Positions 60,940-64,000 of a stretch of 64,000 bases of DNA are shown here, piece by piece. Made by a program: the position numbers and the translations under genes. Origin of the DNA: Lucifuga dentata (lineage: Eukaryota; Chordata; Actinopteri; Ophidiiformes; Bythitidae); contig VXCM01000050.1 in the NCBI GenBank assembly GCA_014773175.1, forward strand, positions 281,482 to 345,481, written 5' to 3'. The number at the start of each line of letters is the position of its first letter. Within the stretch, counting starts at the first letter, position 1. The notes beneath the pieces are model-generated. The model did no database searches and was not told the origin of the DNA. It worked only from the letters and a program-made list of their open reading frames with translations.

Positions 60940-63900
60940 CTGAAGAATCAGGGTTGGAAGAGAAGAATAGGAATAGGTTATAAGGGAAGAAAATAAGAGT
61001 GGAAAGCAAAAGGAACAGTGCAGAAATGTAATTTAATAATGCCTGTATATTATAAATTTAGGGCAAAGAGCACAACGTATCTTATGAAGATCTGGAAAGG
61101 AATATTTGCTCAAATGCATCGTAGCAGAGCAATAAAAACAGGGCAAAGTTAAATTTGAATTATTTGGCTTTCATCAGAGAAAAGCACTGATGTAGAGTAA
61201 ATCCATGCCTCAGAATTGTCTGACGATGGTTAAGGCGACATAGGAAATATAAAACAAAACAAAACAGATTAATCATCTGGTGAAAGATTCAGGGTGTTTA
61301 TTGAGTCTTTACAGCCCTCCATCGATCAAAATACCACAGGGGAGGATGGAAAAAAGAAAAGATAGAAAGGGAGGATTTGGACGTGTTTAATCATGACTGA
61401 TTAATAGCTCATACCTGTCAAATAACAACAGACTTGAGCACATACTCCACATAAATAGAAACCGAAACAAACTGACGTCTATCACTAAGGATCACTAAGG
61501 TAAAAAGGAAAGCCTAGCCTATAAACTGGGCAGACCTCCAATCTGATTACAAGTACAGATTACCTGATGTAGTCAAAGGCTTACAAATAAACCTACAGCA
61601 GAAATGTATTGCTGTACTACATGATTTCAAATAAGCAATAACAAAAGAAAGTGTCTTCTCAACACATACAGAATGCTTTTTTGAGAGAGTAAACTGCATT
61701 AGTAGCACCCAAAAAGGATCATGTACACTATGTAAACTCTCCTATGTAGTAAGCATTTGCATGACAGACAGGAATTGTGAGAAAGAGTTAGTTAAATGTA
61801 TGTAGAAGAGATTACCTGACAGACATAGTGAAAGAAGAACTGCTGAACACACAGACAGATAATACACACAGCAGAGGTGTGTAGAGGTTTAACTGCAGCG
61901 GGATGAGTCACTGCTGCGCTGAACTTTCAAAATGAGAGAAATTCCATTTGCCCACAGACATGTTTTTACACATCATTCTACCTTTAAGGATATTTTTCTC
62001 TATTCGGTGCTCAGGGGGAAGTTGCACCACATGGGTTAGTGTTAATGGTTTGTATGCAATACAAAGAAGGAAAGAAAAGACAGACAGCCAAGCAGAACAA
62101 GTGTGTCATTACTATTCCAAATGGCACAACAACTATGAAGTCGAAAAGTGAAGTCAGAAAGATCAGTGAAGGTCTTTTCTATTTTGATTCTCTGCCTTTA
62201 AGTTCAGCAATCATGGTAGCCAATCTTCTCCCATAATGACCTCTTTTTTGTTGAGGCTGGAGCCTAACAGAAACAAATGAATGCAAATGTATGCATGCCT
62301 CTGATCAGCGCATGTTGCTCTATGGAGTTGTTTGAGGAGCTAGCAAGTAGCCTGCCTCCTGAACTCCAAAACTTTCTGTCAGTGATACCCGTGTAACATT
62401 TAAACAAGCAAAAATAAACAAATTTACCCTAAGGAAACACTGGAATCTACAACTGACAGAGTGCAATTCAGAAAAATGAGAAGAAAAGAGAATAACATAA
62501 GTTTTTTAATGCACATTTACAGAGCCAACAACTGAAATATCAATCTCAAGAACATCCCTCAATCATCATCACTGTACAATATAATGACCAGACTTAGCGA
62601 GAGAGAAAAAGAACAAAAACAAAAAGAATGTTAAGAGCTCAAGAGCAACAATGTCCTTAGAAAACACTGCTACATTCGACTTGAATCCTAACAATTAATG
62701 CAATATTATTTATAACCACTTTTCTCATTTTAAAGCTTCACTAAATGATATGTGCAGTCATACACAAATTATACACTTACCCTGCTGAATACTAAAAACT
62801 GCACCATTAAAAGGAAGTATACAAAATGGCGCACTCCGGATACAGGAACCTACATATGTACCTACTGCTGGTGAATGTTATGTGCTAAAAACTAAACCAC
62901 AATACTAGCAAAGATTCTGTCAAAATTGATCCTCACCTAAACACTGAGTACTCCAGTAGATCTGAAAGAAACAATCATTCTAACTAAAAGTTTAAGAGGC
63001 GTTTATAATTTATCAAAGAGAGCACTGAAGCTGACCTGGATCATTGAGATGTTTTAAGATCATTTTCAAGCGTTCAGGCAAAGTGTTTCGCACTTTAGCG
63101 CGGCAGTAGAAAAACCACAAGACACTGAAGGAAGTGACATTAGCGAGGCGTCCCTCCATCAAATGGCATTTCAACACACAGGAACAGGAAGTACAAGCAC
63201 GTACACACACAAGCACGTACACTGCTTACACGCACATCAATACATGTGAATATGTAAATACACAGGCAGACACATTGCTTTTTTTCCTTGATCTCTGTCT
63301 GTATATTAAACCAGCAACAAACAGTAATCAGTCTGCATTCATTGTTTTAAACGCTAAAAATAGAAGGACAGCAAGAGATGGAGAATTATAATAATCAGCA
63401 GTGTGATCTGCATCACAAGCGTATCAAACATCCCTCCCTCGTCCCTGTGCTGGACATGATGTGCTGAATAATGAGGGAAAAAAAATCATCCTGGAGATTA
63501 TAGCATTAAAACCCCTCTGCCGCATCCCAAATCCAGCCATATCAAAGATTTGGCAGTAGAAGCTGGAAGGTAAGCAGCCCCTGTCAGTAGCCAAGGCTCT
63601 GACCCATTTCCCAAGCAGGTTAGAGATTAACATGCTGCAGGCTGGGATGAGATGGGATGGACAGTTCAACTATTCCTTAAACCCGTCAGCTGACCACCTC
63701 ATGGATCATCACCGGGAAAGTATCAAAGGGCTACAGCTCAGTCAGTCACGCACACAGATATGTTAAGAGACTTAAAAGTGAAAAAAAAAAAAAAGAGAAG
63801 AAATGTTAGGAAAATACAGAAATAGAAAAAATAAATAAATCCTTAGGAATTAAAGATGAATATAAGTCTGGGATGCAGAGACAGAGGTTAACAGGGAGAC

Positions 63901-64000
63901 TGAGAGCATATTCCAAACAAATCCCCCCAAAAGGATTACTGTGCTGCATTCTGTCTGGCTGCTTCAGAGAGCAGGAATCAGTCTCTGCTGCTCCATCCAC
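60940..64000 (-). other. dock8: dock8 upstream intron, start exon not found
   Basis: About 3 kb between the first recognised exon and the window edge. I found no match to the expected N-terminal exon and no CpG-rich promoter. A donor-like CTGTCAG/gtaatc at 61815 lacks an in-frame ATG. CA/GT and A-rich stretches only. Confidence 0.6.

Noticed and set aside
61700..61925. Possible dock8 upstream exon ending CTGTCAG/gtaatc
   Set aside because: It is open in the required phase (ending HYVCQ) but has no ATG and no similarity to the DOCK8 N-terminus.

Overview
The window is vertebrate nuclear DNA, almost certainly from a ray-finned (teleost) fish. It has short conserved exons with GT-AG introns, many CA/GT, GA and AT microsatellites, three tRNA-like SINE copies and two decayed Tc1-like transposons of the kind common in fish. 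There are no operons or other prokaryotic features. The call rests on reading and splicing exons by eye; no database search was run.

Two protein-coding genes lie head to tail on the minus strand. From about 21.8 kb down to base 1 is the 5' part of aopep (aminopeptidase O, an M1 zinc metallopeptidase): one non-coding first exon and seven coding exons, about 665 codons. It includes the complete zinc site (HEIAH, 18 residues, E). The gene runs off the left edge, so its C-terminal part is missing. From 60.9 kb down to 23.8 kb is dock8 (dedicator of cytokinesis 8, a guanine-nucleotide exchange factor of the DOCK-C group). Forty-six exons join in phase with no leftover frame into 2038 codons plus a stop. 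Roughly the first 50 residues are missing, and their exon or exons should lie beyond base 64,000.

Region by region: 1-1.7 kb holds aopep exons 8 and 7, with a long GA microsatellite and a near-perfect hairpin close to the splice sites. 1.7-16.3 kb is one 14.5-kb aopep intron with microsatellites and a deleted Tc1-like element. 16.3-19.8 kb holds aopep exons 6 to 2. 19.8-21.8 kb holds intron 1 and the non-coding first exon. 21.8-23.8 kb is the intergenic stretch and probable dock8 3' UTR. 23.8-33.9 kb holds the last dock8 exons, covering the DHR2 catalytic region. 35.9-46.7 kb holds the middle exons, 46.8-50.8 kb the DHR1 (C2-like) region and 51-61 kb the N-terminal exons. 61-64 kb is intron with no exon recognised.

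The two genes have no known joint function. DOCK8 activates Cdc42 at the leading edge of immune cells, and AOPEP trims N-terminal residues from peptides. Their adjacency is a synteny observation (the human genes lie far apart on chromosome 9), not a pathway. I found no convincing undescribed system. The most useful observations are: a dock8 C-terminal tail that appears only after splicing out a read-through stop, a GC-AG intron, simple repeats serving as splice-site flanks in both genes, a hairpin beside an aopep donor, a Penelope/hammerhead-like inverted repeat, and 14 single-N joins that look like unmerged assembly overlaps, one of which duplicates an exon edge.
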